Shown: one piece after another, positions 26,858 through 35,714 of the stretch
Layout: the number at the start of each line of letters is the position of its first letter
Numbering within the stretch: the stretch's first letter is position 1
From: Microbulbifer sediminum
GTDB lineage: Bacteria > Pseudomonadota > Gammaproteobacteria > Pseudomonadales > Cellvibrionaceae
Assembly: GCF_021729035.1 (NCBI RefSeq)
Contig: NZ_JAJSAP010000002.1
Location: 62,001-126,000, forward strand
Length of the DNA stretch: 64,000 nucleotides
Direction of reading: 5' to 3'
The notes under the pieces: model-generated
Databases searched by the model: none
What the model saw: only the letters and a program-made list of their open reading frames with translations
Told to the model about the DNA's origin: nothing
Program-made: the position numbers and the translations under genes

Positions 26858-27304
26858 CTACTCGCCCGATTGGACTCGCACGGCCAGCACGTCGCAGCCG
26901 GCGCCGTGCAATACGCCATTCGCGGTGGAGCCGAGCAGCAGTGCCAGGCCATGGCGGCCGTGGCTACCGATGATAACCAGGTCGGCGCTGATTTCCTCGG
27001 CGAGGCGGTGGATTTCGGACGCGGGCTGGCCGAGCACCACATGCTGTCTCTCCTCTGGAATTCCGAGCGACGTGGATGCTTTCTTCAGTTGCTCTTTGGC
27101 CTGGTCCTGCAACTGTTCCTGCACCTCCGACAGGTCCATCGGAATATCGCCGCCATAGGCGAAGGTGAGGGGCTCAATTACGTGGGACAGGCTCAATTCG
27201 GCCCCGAACGCCTTGCCAATTTCCTCTGCCTTTTTGAGCACCTGGGAAGAATCTTCCGAGAGATCGAGGCCCACAAGAATCTTTTTATAGCTGGCCATTG
27301 GCAT
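26858..27304 (-). CDS. Universal stress protein (UspA family)
   Basis: A 148-residue single Usp domain: KKILVGLDLSEDS at the N-terminus (nucleotide-binding Asp) and GSHGRHGLALLLGSTANGVL near the end. The latter is close to the ATP-binding type of Usp (the loop has eight rather than nine residues before the final Gly-Ser). The ATG at 27304 follows AAGGAG by 4 bases; a second ATG two codons on is possible. Monocistronic, convergent with uup. Likely dimeric and cytoplasmic, linked to stress survival. Confidence 0.9.
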   Translation of the reverse strand: MPMASYKKILVGLDLSEDSSQVLKKAEEIGKAFGAELSLSHVIEPLTFAYGGDIPMDLSEVQEQLQDQAKEQLKKASTSLGIPEERQHVVLGQPASEIHRLAEEISADLVIIGSHGRHGLALLLGSTANGVLHGAGCDVLAVRVQSGE

Positions 27305-27450
27305 ACTGCTCCTTTTGTTGGCTGGTTATTGCCCGCTCAGGGTGTAGTCACTTTTTACCCCTGGAAGAGTCTAATGTAAAACAAACCAGTTGACATAACT
27401 GGCATCGGGCGCAACACAATAGGCGCCTCAATCATCGAAATGGAGTTTGC

Positions 27451-27972
27451 ATGTCCGGCTGGCTTCCCCTCCTTATCATTTTTTTTGCAGTGGCACTCGT
27501 CATCGGCCCCGTGATGTGGCTGAAACCCAGTAGCCGCGATCGCCGGCTCGCAGAGTTCAGGCAGCGGGCGGCGGGCGCAGGCATGGTGGTGCAGATGTCG
27601 AGGTTGCCGGAATCACAGGGCGAGGGTACCGCAGCGGTGTATATCTCCCGGTGGGAGGATCCGCGGCGCCTGCAAACCGGATGGATGATCGAGCTACAGC
27701 GGATGGAGCACGGTATGCATTTCAGCGGCCGCTGGGACTGGCGCGGAGAGCAGCAGGCACCCCGCGAAGCTTGGCCGCTACTGCGGGAGCTACTGACGTC
27801 TTTGCCGCCGGATGCGCTTGCCCTGCACGCCACACAGGCCGGCCTGGGCATCCAGTGGCGTGAGCAGAGCGGCGAATCCGGCATGGACAGCCTGCTCGCG
27901 GCGCTGGACAAGTTCAGGCCGGAAATCGAAGAGGCGATCCGGCGTCCGAGGCCTGCTGAGGCCGGGAAATAG
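27451..27972 (+). CDS. Conserved hypothetical protein with N-terminal membrane anchor
   Basis: The 173-residue product begins with one membrane span (about residues 4-23, [20 protein letters not shown]) followed by basic residues and a soluble domain rich in Trp and Arg. No known catalytic motif is visible. The start has GGAG 6 bases upstream. It precedes topA by about 200 bases on the same strand, but topA appears to have its own promoter. I do not recognise a function. Confidence 0.7.
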   Translation: MSGWLPLLIIFFAVALVIGPVMWLKPSSRDRRLAEFRQRAAGAGMVVQMSRLPESQGEGTAAVYISRWEDPRRLQTGWMIELQRMEHGMHFSGRWDWRGEQQAPREAWPLLRELLTSLPPDALALHATQAGLGIQWREQSGESGMDSLLAALDKFRPEIEEAIRRPRPAEAGK

Positions 27973-28073
27973 TGCCCCTGGAGCTCCATGTTTTCCCGCT
28001 TGCGGGCGGTCCGGGGGCGCTCCGATTACCCCTTTACCGGAGGGGCGAGGGGGCAACTATTTTCCCCTCTCGC

Positions 28074-28102
28074 TTGACCCCACTGGGGTCGGGGCTTATA
28101 TA
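28074..28102 (+). promoter_or_regulatory. Likely sigma-70 promoter of topA
   Basis: TTGACC at 28074-28079 and TATATA at 28097-28102 are 17 bases apart, about 80 bases before the topA start. Both elements are near consensus. Transcription factor control is not evident. Confidence 0.6.
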
Positions 28103-28180
28103 TTCGCGCACAGCGGCCTGTCCAAAGCGGCGGCGCCAGAGTGTCAGCACCTAGAAATTTTGATTAAAAAACAAGTACTT

Positions 28181-30865
28181 ATGGGTAAATCACTGGTCAT
28201 CGTCGAATCACCGGCCAAAGCGAAAACGATCAACAAGTATCTCGGAAAGGACTTTGTGGTGAAGTCCAGCGTTGGTCATATTCGCGATTTGCCCACTGCC
28301 GGGGGTAATAAGCAGCCGGTCGATCCCAAGGAGCGTGCCCGGCGCGCGGCGGAAACCCGCAAGCTGTCGCCGGAAGAAAAAGAGAAGTACAAGCGGAAGA
28401 AGAATCGCGAGCAGCTGATCCGTCGCATGGGAATTGACCCCGACCACAACTGGGAGGCTCACTACGAAATCCTTCCTGGCAAGGAAAAAGTCGTCAACGA
28501 GCTGCGCAAACTGGCGGAAAATGCCGACCACATCTATCTCGCCACGGACCTCGACCGCGAGGGAGAGGCCATTGCCTGGCATCTGCGCGAGTCCATCGGC
28601 GGGGATGACAACCGCTACCGGCGCGTTGTCTTTAATGAAATTACCAAGTCGGCGATCCAGGAGGCCTTCAAGGACCCTGGCCGGTTGAACATCAACCGGG
28701 TTAACGCGCAGCAGGCGCGCCGGTTCCTGGACCGGATCGTCGGCTATATGGTATCGCCGCTGTTGTGGGAGAAGGTTGCCCGCGGCCTTTCCGCCGGTCG
28801 TGTACAGTCAGTGGCCGTACGGCTGGTAGTGGAGCGTGAGCGCGAAATTCGTGCCTTTGTACCCGAGGAGTACTGGACGCTGTTCGCCGACACTGAAACC
28901 GCGAGGGCCAACCCCCTGCGGCTGGAGGTGAAGAAACAGGCAGGCGAAACCTTCCGCCCCACCAATGAGCAGCAGGCCATGGCGGCCACCAGCGCCCTGC
29001 AGGGCAGTGACTTCACTGTCAGCGCCCGGGACGACAAGCCCACCAGCTCCAAGCCATCGGCTCCGTTCATCACTTCGACCCTGCAGCAGGCAGCGAGTAA
29101 TCGTCTTGGCTTCAGCGTCAAGAAAACCATGATGCTGGCCCAGCGCCTGTACGAGGCGGGGCACATCACCTACATGCGGACCGATTCCACTAACCTGAGT
29201 AAGGAAGCCGTGGAATCGGTGAGGGAGTTCATCGTCGATAAATTTGGCGATAAATACCTGCCGGATACTCCCAATAATTACGCCAGCAAGGAAGGCGCCC
29301 AGGAGGCGCACGAGGCCATCCGTCCTTCCGATGTGCGTATGCAGCCCAACATGCTCAGTGGTGTCGAGCGTGATGCGGAGCGGTTGTATAACCTGATCTG
29401 GCAGCAGTTTGTGGCCTGCCAGATGACCCCCGCCCAATTCACCTCGACTTCGGTGGTGGTAAGCGCCGGGGACTTCGAGTTGCGAGCACGGGGTCGTGTA
29501 ATCCGCTTTGACGGCTTCCTCAAGGTCGCCCCGCAGACGAGCAAGAAGGAAGAGGATGCCGTGTTGCCGGACGTCAAGGTGGGCGACAAGCTGGCACTCA
29601 AAAAGCTCGACCCGAAGCAGCACTTTACCAAGCCGCCGGCCCGTTACAGTGAGGCGGCGCTGGTCAAGGAGTTGGAGAAGCGTGGCATCGGTCGGCCTTC
29701 CACCTATGCATCAATTATTTCCACCATCCAGGATCGTGGTTACGTACGGTTGGAAAACCGACGTTTCTACGCGGAGAAAATGGGGGATATCGTCACCGAC
29801 CGGCTGAGCGAAAGTTTCAAGAACCTGATGGATTACGGGTTTACTGCCAGCCTTGAGGAATCACTTGATTCGGTTGCCGAGGGCGACAAGGGCTGGAAGG
29901 ATCTGCTCAATGAGTTTTACCGTGATTTTTCTGCCCGCCTGGAGAAAGCCCAGGCTGCAGAAGGGGGCATGCGGCGCAACACGCCTACGGACACCGACAT
30001 AGAATGCAGCAAGTGCGGACGCCATATGCAGATCCGCACCGGCTCAACCGGTGTGTTCCTGGGATGCTCCGGCTATGCGCTGCCGCCCAAGGAGCGCTGC
30101 ACCAATACCATGAACCTGGTTTCCGGTGACGAGGCTGTAGACGCGGACAAGGATGAAGACGCAGAGTCCCGTCAGCTGCGTGAAAAAAGGCGTTGTCCGA
30201 AGTGCGGTACCGCCATGGACAGCTACCTGCTGGACGAGCATCGCAAGCTGCACATCTGTGGTAATAACCCGGATTGCAATGGCTACGAAGTAGAGAAGGG
30301 CACCTTCAAGATCAAGGGTTATGATGGCCCGGTGATCGAGTGCGACAAGTGCGGCAGCGATATGCAGCTCAAGTCCGGCCGCTTTGGTAAATACTTTGGC
30401 TGCACGAACGATGAGTGCAAAAACACCCGCAAGCTGCTCAAGAATGGTCAGCCGGCGCCGCCCAAGATGGATCCGGTCCCAATGCCCGAACTGCCGTGCC
30501 AGAAAGTCGATGACCACTATATCCTGCGGGATGGCGCATCGGGCCTGTTCCTTGCTGCCAGCCAGTTTCCCAAGAACCGGGAAACCCGTGCTCCGCTGGT
30601 CAAGGAGTTGTTGCCTCACAAGGATGAGATTGATCCAAAGTACAGCTACCTGTTCTCCGCGCCGGCAGAGGACGACCAGGGCAGGGATACGGTGATCCGC
30701 TTCAGCCGCAAGACTCAGGAACAGTACGTGCAGTCAGAGGAAGAGGGCAAGGCAACTGGCTGGCGCGCATTTTACCGTGACGGCAAATGGCAGGCGGAGG
30801 CCACCAAGAAAGCTGCGGCCAAGCGTAAACCGGCAAAGAAAAAAGCCGCCACCAAGGGTAAGTAA
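28181..30865 (+). CDS. topA: DNA topoisomerase I
   Basis: Relaxes negative supercoils by a transient single-strand break. The predicted 894 residues start [15 protein letters not shown], the Toprim domain. The catalytic tyrosine lies in YMRTDST, and three C4 zinc-ribbon modules follow (CSKC...C...C, CPKC...C...C, CDKC...C...C). A Lys-rich tail with repeated KKAAAK/KPAKKKA ends the protein. The open frame runs upstream to 27812, but that part overlaps the preceding gene; the ATG at 28181 gives the conserved N-terminus. The ribosome site is weak (A-rich). Confidence 0.96.
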   Translation: MGKSLVIVESPAKAKTINKYLGKDFVVKSSVGHIRDLPTAGGNKQPVDPKERARRAAETRKLSPEEKEKYKRKKNREQLIRRMGIDPDHNWEAHYEILPGKEKVVNELRKLAENADHIYLATDLDREGEAIAWHLRESIGGDDNRYRRVVFNEITKSAIQEAFKDPGRLNINRVNAQQARRFLDRIVGYMVSPLLWEKVARGLSAGRVQSVAVRLVVEREREIRAFVPEEYWTLFADTETARANPLRLEVKKQAGETFRPTNEQQAMAATSALQGSDFTVSARDDKPTSSKPSAPFITSTLQQAASNRLGFSVKKTMMLAQRLYEAGHITYMRTDSTNLSKEAVESVREFIVDKFGDKYLPDTPNNYASKEGAQEAHEAIRPSDVRMQPNMLSGVERDAERLYNLIWQQFVACQMTPAQFTSTSVVVSAGDFELRARGRVIRFDGFLKVAPQTSKKEEDAVLPDVKVGDKLALKKLDPKQHFTKPPARYSEAALVKELEKRGIGRPSTYASIISTIQDRGYVRLENRRFYAEKMGDIVTDRLSESFKNLMDYGFTASLEESLDSVAEGDKGWKDLLNEFYRDFSARLEKAQAAEGGMRRNTPTDTDIECSKCGRHMQIRTGSTGVFLGCSGYALPPKERCTNTMNLVSGDEAVDADKDEDAESRQLREKRRCPKCGTAMDSYLLDEHRKLHICGNNPDCNGYEVEKGTFKIKGYDGPVIECDKCGSDMQLKSGRFGKYFGCTNDECKNTRKLLKNGQPAPPKMDPVPMPELPCQKVDDHYILRDGASGLFLAASQFPKNRETRAPLVKELLPHKDEIDPKYSYLFSAPAEDDQGRDTVIRFSRKTQEQYVQSEEEGKATGWRAFYRDGKWQAEATKKAAAKRKPAKKKAATKGK

Positions 30866-30870
30866 GGCCC

Positions 30871-31368
30871 ATGCCCAATCCTTATACCGGTACCGTGGCA
30901 GTGGCGCTTCGAAAAAGCCAGCTATTGCTCGAGTCAGAACCAGCTGGGGACCTGCACCGGGTCGCACTGCAGGATGCGGTGGTTCTGCAATTATGGCTGG
31001 CCTACCGGGCATTTCTCTGTGAGCTGGGCCACCAGTTACAACTGGGGGCTGAGCCGGAATCACCGGAGCAGCTGGCACGCGCACTGGGGGCAAGGGGCAT
31101 GGCATCCGCCGAGGCCGCCGAGCTACTCAGCCTGGCGGAAGACCGGGAGAGCTGGCTGGCGGGCCTCGAGGCGGCCTGGCAGCAGCTGTGGCAGTTCTCC
31201 GGTGGCAGTGCCACCGGGGCTGGCGGCGCCGGTTCCCCGACCCAGGTCATTCCCCTCCGCGACCTGGGGCGGCAGCCCCCCGTACCTGATCTTCCTGCCC
31301 TGCGGGTATGGCGGGAGTCGCTGGCAGAGCTTGTCCGGCGCCAGCGGGCGCATATGGAAGAGTGCTAG
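30871..31368 (+). CDS. DUF6586-like small protein next to topA
   Basis: A 165-residue soluble, Ala/Leu-rich helical protein beginning MPNPYTGTVAVALRKSQLLL, 5 bases after topA. A protein of this type follows topA in Pseudomonas (DUF6586 from memory). No catalytic motif. Likely cotranscribed with topA. Confidence 0.7.
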   Translation: MPNPYTGTVAVALRKSQLLLESEPAGDLHRVALQDAVVLQLWLAYRAFLCELGHQLQLGAEPESPEQLARALGARGMASAEAAELLSLAEDRESWLAGLEAAWQQLWQFSGGSATGAGGAGSPTQVIPLRDLGRQPPVPDLPALRVWRESLAELVRRQRAHMEEC

Positions 31369-31437
31369 TAAGTGGCGCTGATTCTGCCTCCTTCCCTGTG
31401 TTACACTGCGTGAAAGTTGATGTTGCAGGAGAAGCGA

Positions 31438-31692
31438 ATGTCCTCCGAGACCTTTGAAATTATCGAGCTTGCCAATGGCGATGTAGCGCTTCGCCGGGCC
31501 GGGCAGAAGGAGGATCCGCTGGTGCGTATTCATTTTTCGGACGCCAGCTCCGAATTCTTGCGCGAGCACAAGATCGCCGTGGCCCGTGCCATGTTGGAGG
31601 CCGGCATTGACGCCGTCCAGAACATCGATGAGATTGCGGCTGAGTACCTCGAGGAAGAGGAGCTGGAGCCGGTAAACCACACGATCCACTGA
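31438..31692 (+). CDS. Conserved small hypothetical protein
   Basis: An 84-residue acidic protein starting MSSETFEIIELANGDVALRR. AGGAGA lies 6-7 bases before the ATG at 31438, which I prefer to an upstream in-frame ATG at 31417. Related short proteins lie near topA/lexA in Pseudomonas. No known function; it has no membrane segment. Confidence 0.72.
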   Translation: MSSETFEIIELANGDVALRRAGQKEDPLVRIHFSDASSEFLREHKIAVARAMLEAGIDAVQNIDEIAAEYLEEEELEPVNHTIH

Positions 31693-31710
31693 TTCCCGTC
31701 AGTTAATCCG

Positions 31711-31743
31711 GTCGGCGGGCGCCAGGAGTCGTCTTCCGCCGAC
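31711..31743. terminator. Possible hairpin between convergent genes
   Basis: GTCGGCGG at 31711-31718 and CCGCCGAC at 31736-31743 can pair over 8 bp with a 17-base loop. There is no T tract. The 31693-31975 gap otherwise holds nothing I can support; in particular there is no sulA-like frame. Confidence 0.3.
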
Positions 31744-31975
31744 GGGTAATCTCCTCCCCCGAGCCCGCCGCTCACTGATATTTCCCCACCTGCCTGTCCT
31801 CAATAGCCCTGTGCCAAAAGCCTTTGGATGCTGGCGTCCTGGCGTGGGCTGTTTCTATGGCTGGACTCACTGCGTTACACGTGCCCGCAGCCTGCGGCGC
31901 GGAAGCGGGTATGCAATCATTGAGGTGGGGAGGGGCGGGGGGAGCCCCTGCGTACACCGGCAGGGGCAGGCGGGG

Positions 31976-32581
31976 TCAGGGGCTCTGGCGTATGACGCCC
32001 ACAGCCAATCCCTCAATGGCGAAGTGCTTATCGCGCATATCGACCTGAATTACGTCGAATTCCTCGTTCTCCGGGAGTAACTGCACTGTGGCCTGGTTGC
32101 CCTTCCGGCGGAAGCGCTTGACGGTCACTTCGTCCTCGATCCTGGCAACCACGATCTGGCCGTTGCGGACCTGGTCAGTGCGCTGTACGGCCAGCAGGTC
32201 CCCGTCGAGAATCCCGGCATCGCGCATACTCATGCCATGCACGCGCAACAGGTAATCCGCCGGAGGGTGGAAAAAGTTTGTCGGCAGATCGCAGTAATCC
32301 TCGATATTTTCTTCGGCGAGAATCGGGTTGCCTGCCGCCACGCGACCAACGATCGGTAAACCCGGTTGGTGGTCCGGGATGCGGATGCCGCGGGAAGCTC
32401 CTGCCACCATTTCAATGGCGCCCTTGCGGGCCAGCGCCTTGAGGTGTTCCTCGGCCGCATTGGGGGAGCGAAAGCCCAGTTGGCGGGCAATTTCCGCGCG
32501 GGTAGGGGGGTAGCCGGTTTCATCGAGGTAGGTCTTGATGAGTTCGAGTACCTGCGACTGGCGCGCCGTGAGATTGGTCAT
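31976..32581 (-). CDS. lexA: LexA repressor (SOS response)
   Basis: 201 residues. The N-terminal winged helix has [23 protein letters not shown]. The self-cleavage site Ala83-Gly84 lies in GRVAAGNP, with the catalytic Ser118 (GMSMRDAG) and Lys155 (VTVKRF). LexA represses DNA-repair genes until RecA filaments trigger self-cleavage in the cytoplasm. Two LexA boxes upstream show autoregulation. Unlike Pseudomonas, no sulA follows. Confidence 0.97.
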   Translation of the reverse strand: MTNLTARQSQVLELIKTYLDETGYPPTRAEIARQLGFRSPNAAEEHLKALARKGAIEMVAGASRGIRIPDHQPGLPIVGRVAAGNPILAEENIEDYCDLPTNFFHPPADYLLRVHGMSMRDAGILDGDLLAVQRTDQVRNGQIVVARIEDEVTVKRFRRKGNQATVQLLPENEEFDVIQVDMRDKHFAIEGLAVGVIRQSP

Positions 32582-32601
32582 AGATTCACCTGGTCGTGTG
32601 T

Positions 32602-32617
32602 CTGTATTTTTATACAG
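32602..32617. promoter_or_regulatory. LexA box 1 upstream of lexA
   Basis: CTGTATTTTTATACAG fits the CTGT-N8-ACAG SOS consensus exactly. It lies 20 bases upstream of the lexA ATG, downstream of the presumed transcription start. Confidence 0.92.
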
Positions 32618-32620
32618 TTG

Positions 32621-32636
32621 CTGGGATTATATACAG
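32621..32636 (-). promoter_or_regulatory. LexA box 2 over the lexA -10 element
   Basis: On the minus strand this reads CTGTATATAATCCCAG, one base off the CTGT-N8-ACAG form, and very like the second E. coli lexA box. It contains the -10 hexamer TATAAT (32626-32631). It lies 3 bases from box 1. Confidence 0.82.
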
Positions 32637-32653
32637 ATTTCCCGGCGGCGCAA
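32626..32653 (-). promoter_or_regulatory. lexA promoter
   Basis: Minus strand: TTGCGC (32648-32653) and a perfect TATAAT (32626-32631) with 16 bases between. LexA bound to box 2 would cover the -10 element. Confidence 0.7.
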
Positions 32654-32758
32654 ATTCCGCGGCCTTGTCGTCAAATCCTGCTACATTGGAAAGGGGAAAG
32701 GAACTGAGAACGAGTCAATAAAAGCGTTGATAAACGCGACAAGGCAAGGAAGTGCAAA

Positions 32759-33400
32759 ATGCTAGATGCCAAGATGCCCGAGGCATGGCGTGTCCTGCGT
32801 ATCCAGTCTGAGCTGGTTGACGGAATTGAGCGTCTCGTTGCTCTGACCGGTGCGGTAACCGTATTTGGCAGTGCGCGATTCACGGAAGGCAGCCAGGAAT
32901 ATAAGCAGGGAGTCAGGCTGGGAGAACTCCTTGCTGCAGAAGGGATATCGGTGATAACCGGTGGTGGGCCCGGGCTTATGGAGGCCTGTAATCGCGGAGC
33001 ACATCCTCAGCCGGGCGCATCCATCGGGCTCAATATCGAGCTGCCATTTGAGCAGACAGCGAACCCCTACCAGGATATCAGCCTCCATTTCCGGTACTTT
33101 TTCGTGCGCAAGTTTATGTTTGTGAAGCACGCGGTGGGTTTTATCGGGTTGCCGGGCGGCTATGGCACCCTCGATGAGCTCTTTGAGGCGTTGACCCTGG
33201 TGCAGACGCAGAAGGTGCGCCGTTTCCCCATCGTGCTGGTAGGGCGCCGTTACTGGGCGGGGCTGCACGACTGGCTGGTGGATACGGTGCTGCAGAGCCA
33301 ATGTATCGATGAAGCTGACCTGGAACTGTTCCGGGTTGTTGATACCGTGGACGAAGCGGCAGAAATCATTATTGACAACATCCGTGCGCGCGAGCAGTAG
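32759..33400 (+). CDS. LOG family protein (TIGR00730 type, possible nucleotide phosphoribohydrolase)
   Basis: A 213-residue Rossmann-like protein with TGGGPGLMEACNRGA and PGGYGTLDELFEALTL, the two signature motifs of the LOG (lysine decarboxylase-like) family. Members cleave nucleoside 5'-monophosphates to base and ribose phosphate. AAGGA precedes the ATG. Divergent from lexA. Substrate not assignable. Confidence 0.88.
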   Translation: MLDAKMPEAWRVLRIQSELVDGIERLVALTGAVTVFGSARFTEGSQEYKQGVRLGELLAAEGISVITGGGPGLMEACNRGAHPQPGASIGLNIELPFEQTANPYQDISLHFRYFFVRKFMFVKHAVGFIGLPGGYGTLDELFEALTLVQTQKVRRFPIVLVGRRYWAGLHDWLVDTVLQSQCIDEADLELFRVVDTVDEAAEIIIDNIRAREQ

Positions 33401-33408
33401 CTGGGCAC

Positions 33409-33729
33409 TCAGGGGGATTCGTCAGTACCACTAAAGCTTTCTCCCTCCAGATAGTCCAGCGGGTTCTGCTGGTCGGGCAGGGTGGCATCGCTGGAGCTGG
33501 GACTGTGTTCGCGGGCAGTCATACCATAGGCGATATTTGCGTCTTCCGGTGGGGCTGCCGTGGCCAGTGGCAACGATTGCCATTGCTCCATGTCGAGTTC
33601 GTCCAGGGTGCCGTCGAGGTATTGGATCTCGACAGTCCTGTGAAGGTCGTCGAGGGCGACCACCTCAAACAATTGCCCGCTGTCAATCATCTCGAACCAG
33701 TTACCGATATCCGGGTGGCTGTGTGCCAT
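33409..33729 (-). CDS. Conserved small hypothetical protein (DUF6763-like)
   Basis: I take the ATG at 33729 (MAHSHPDIGNWFE), giving 106 residues; an ATG at 33759 is ten codons further upstream. The N-terminal part FEVVALDDLHRTVEIQYLDGTLDELDMEQW resembles small gammaproteobacterial proteins annotated as DUF6763. The second half is low-complexity and acidic. Convergent with the LOG gene 8 bases away. No function known. Confidence 0.65.
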   Translation of the reverse strand: MAHSHPDIGNWFEMIDSGQLFEVVALDDLHRTVEIQYLDGTLDELDMEQWQSLPLATAAPPEDANIAYGMTAREHSPSSSDATLPDQQNPLDYLEGESFSGTDESP

Positions 33730-33829
33730 GATCCGCGTCCCCTTGCGTTTGACTACCAATCTAATGTCTGGGCGTTGCCTTCAGTAACCGCCCTTTTCCG
33801 GATGCAAATGTGCTAATCTCGGCAAAATC

Positions 33830-33843
33830 AAAACAAGCGTTTT
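33830..33843. promoter_or_regulatory. Likely PsrA operator (autoregulation)
   Basis: AAAACAAGCGTTTT contains AAAC-N4-GTTT, the core of the Pseudomonas PsrA site. It ends 20 bases before the psrA start codon, where bound PsrA would block its own transcription. Confidence 0.6.
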
Positions 33844-33863
33844 AATTGTTGGTTTGAATTTGT

Positions 33864-34499
33864 ATGACCCAGACAGATACGGTCAGTCGGATTCTGGATG
33901 CTGCGGAGGTGCTGTTCGCCGAGCGCGGCTTTACAGAGACTTCGCTGCGCACCATTACCAGTACCGCCGGGGTCAACCTTGCCGCGGTAAATTATCATTT
34001 CGGGTCAAAAAAAGAACTGATCCAGGCGGTTTTTGAGCGTTTTTTGACGCCGTTTACCGAGACACTTGCCGCAGAGCTGGACCGGCGCGTGGCCGCAGGC
34101 GAAGCGCTGGAGGTGGAGGAGCTGCTGGACGCCCTTTTCCGGGGCGGGGTAGCGGGGCTGGCCGCCAAAGGTCGCGATCCCCAGCGCTTTATGCGCCTGC
34201 TGGGTATGGCCTATACCCAGCACCAGGGGCACCTGCGCCGCTATATCGTGTCCCGCTACGGGGATAGCTATCGACGGTTTGCCGGGCTGCTCAGCCGGGC
34301 ACTGCCGGGGATCGACCCGGTAACCTTCTACTGGCGGCTGTACTTCATGCTGGGTGCCACCATTTTCACCCTTTCGAGCTTTGATGCCATCGACGCTATC
34401 CTCAGGGAGGACTTCGATGCCCAGAGCAGCCTGCCAGAAACACTCGATCGACTGGTGCTTGCCGCCGCGGCCATGCTGCGCGCCGACAGTGGCGACTAG
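33864..34499 (+). CDS. psrA: TetR-family regulator PsrA
   Basis: 211 residues. The N-terminal helix-turn-helix has SLRTITSTAGVNLAAVNYHFGSKK, nearly the same as Pseudomonas PsrA, and the C-terminal ligand domain has RFMRLLGMAY and the FWR/YWRLYFMLGA stretch of that subgroup. PsrA binds long-chain fatty acids and controls beta-oxidation genes, and in Pseudomonas also rpoS. Position between lexA and nagZ agrees with Pseudomonas. There is no clear ribosome site before the ATG. Confidence 0.85.
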   Translation: MTQTDTVSRILDAAEVLFAERGFTETSLRTITSTAGVNLAAVNYHFGSKKELIQAVFERFLTPFTETLAAELDRRVAAGEALEVEELLDALFRGGVAGLAAKGRDPQRFMRLLGMAYTQHQGHLRRYIVSRYGDSYRRFAGLLSRALPGIDPVTFYWRLYFMLGATIFTLSSFDAIDAILREDFDAQSSLPETLDRLVLAAAAMLRADSGD

Positions 34500-34568
34500 G
34501 TTGCACAGGCAGCTTATGTCGGGCCGGGCCGGGAAGGCTCTTCCAGAGGGAAATACTGAGGACTTGAA

Positions 34569-35600
34569 ATGGGTGAATTGATTGGACCGGTAATGGTCGA
34601 TGTCGGGGGCACGGAGCTGACGGCGGAAGACCGGGAGTTGCTCCGTCACCCTCTGGTCGGCGGCTTGATTTTCTTTGCCCGCAACTACAGCGGCCGTGAC
34701 CAGTTGCGGAAGCTGGTTGCTGAGATCCGCGAGGTGCGCCCGGAGATCCTGCTTGCGGTCGACCAGGAAGGTGGGCGTGTGCAGCGTTTCCGGGACGGGT
34801 TCACCCGTCTTCCCTCCATGCAGCTGCTGGCCGCAAACGCCAAACCCGGCCAGCTGCGCGACGCGGGCTGGCTACTGGCCGCAGAACTGCGGGCCGAGGA
34901 TATTGATTTCAGTTTTGCCCCGGTGCTGGATGCTGACGACCAACACTGTCGCATTGTCGGTGACCGGAGCTTCGCGGCGGACCCGGCGCAGGTCGCATCC
35001 CTGGTGCGACCGTTTATGGAGGGCATGCACGAGGCGGGAATGGCGACGACCGGTAAGCACTTTCCCGGCCACGGGCATGTACTGGAAGACAGTCATGAAG
35101 AGCTGCCCGAGGATGAGCGCTCGCTGGAGCAGGTGATGGCTTCAGATGCACTGCCATTTATTGAGTGCATGGAAGCGGGGGAGCTGGATGCTGTCATGCC
35201 GGCCCATATCCGTTTTGTGCGCGTAGATCACAACCCGGTCGGCTTTTCCCGCCTGTGGCTGCAGCAGATACTCCGCGGTGAGCTGGGTTTCAATGGTGTG
35301 ATTTTCAGTGATGACCTGTCGATGGAGGGGGCGGGCGCCGCCGGCGGGTACGGGGCCCGGATCCGGGCCGCCATGGACGCCGGCTGCGATATGGGTGTGG
35401 TGTGTAATAACCGGCAGGGCGCCCTGGAATGCCTCGAGGCCCTGCAGGGGTTCACACCCCCTGCGGAATCCCGTACAAGGCTTCGGCGCATGCGGGGACA
35501 GCCAGGGGCAATGGACTGGGAGACACTCCAGCAGGATGGGCGTTGGCAGCGCACGCGGGCCTGGTTGGACGAGCTGGTGGCCATGGGGGCTGCCGGCTGA
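34569..35600 (+). CDS. nagZ: Beta-N-acetylglucosaminidase NagZ (cell-wall recycling)
   Basis: A 343-residue GH3 enzyme that removes GlcNAc from GlcNAc-1,6-anhydroMurNAc-peptides in the cytoplasm. It carries KHFPGHG at 163-169 followed by DSH at 174-176 (catalytic His), and FSDDLSM at 246-252 with the nucleophile Asp248. GAGG lies 8 bases before the ATG. Its substrates come from lytic transglycosylases such as the Slt encoded here. Confidence 0.95.
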   Translation: MGELIGPVMVDVGGTELTAEDRELLRHPLVGGLIFFARNYSGRDQLRKLVAEIREVRPEILLAVDQEGGRVQRFRDGFTRLPSMQLLAANAKPGQLRDAGWLLAAELRAEDIDFSFAPVLDADDQHCRIVGDRSFAADPAQVASLVRPFMEGMHEAGMATTGKHFPGHGHVLEDSHEELPEDERSLEQVMASDALPFIECMEAGELDAVMPAHIRFVRVDHNPVGFSRLWLQQILRGELGFNGVIFSDDLSMEGAGAAGGYGARIRAAMDAGCDMGVVCNNRQGALECLEALQGFTPPAESRTRLRRMRGQPGAMDWETLQQDGRWQRTRAWLDELVAMGAAG

Positions 35601-35714
35601 AGTAATCCATCCGTATGGGGACACGTAAGCCAGCAGCGCTGGAAACAACCCGGCAACACGCGCTATTTTCGCACCCACTGAATTGGAAATAAGCAAAATC
35701 AGGAGTGACGTCGT

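Noticed and set aside
31772-31957. 61-codon minus-strand frame after lexA as a sulA candidate
   Set aside because: Sequence is Pro/Ala-rich and does not resemble SulA.
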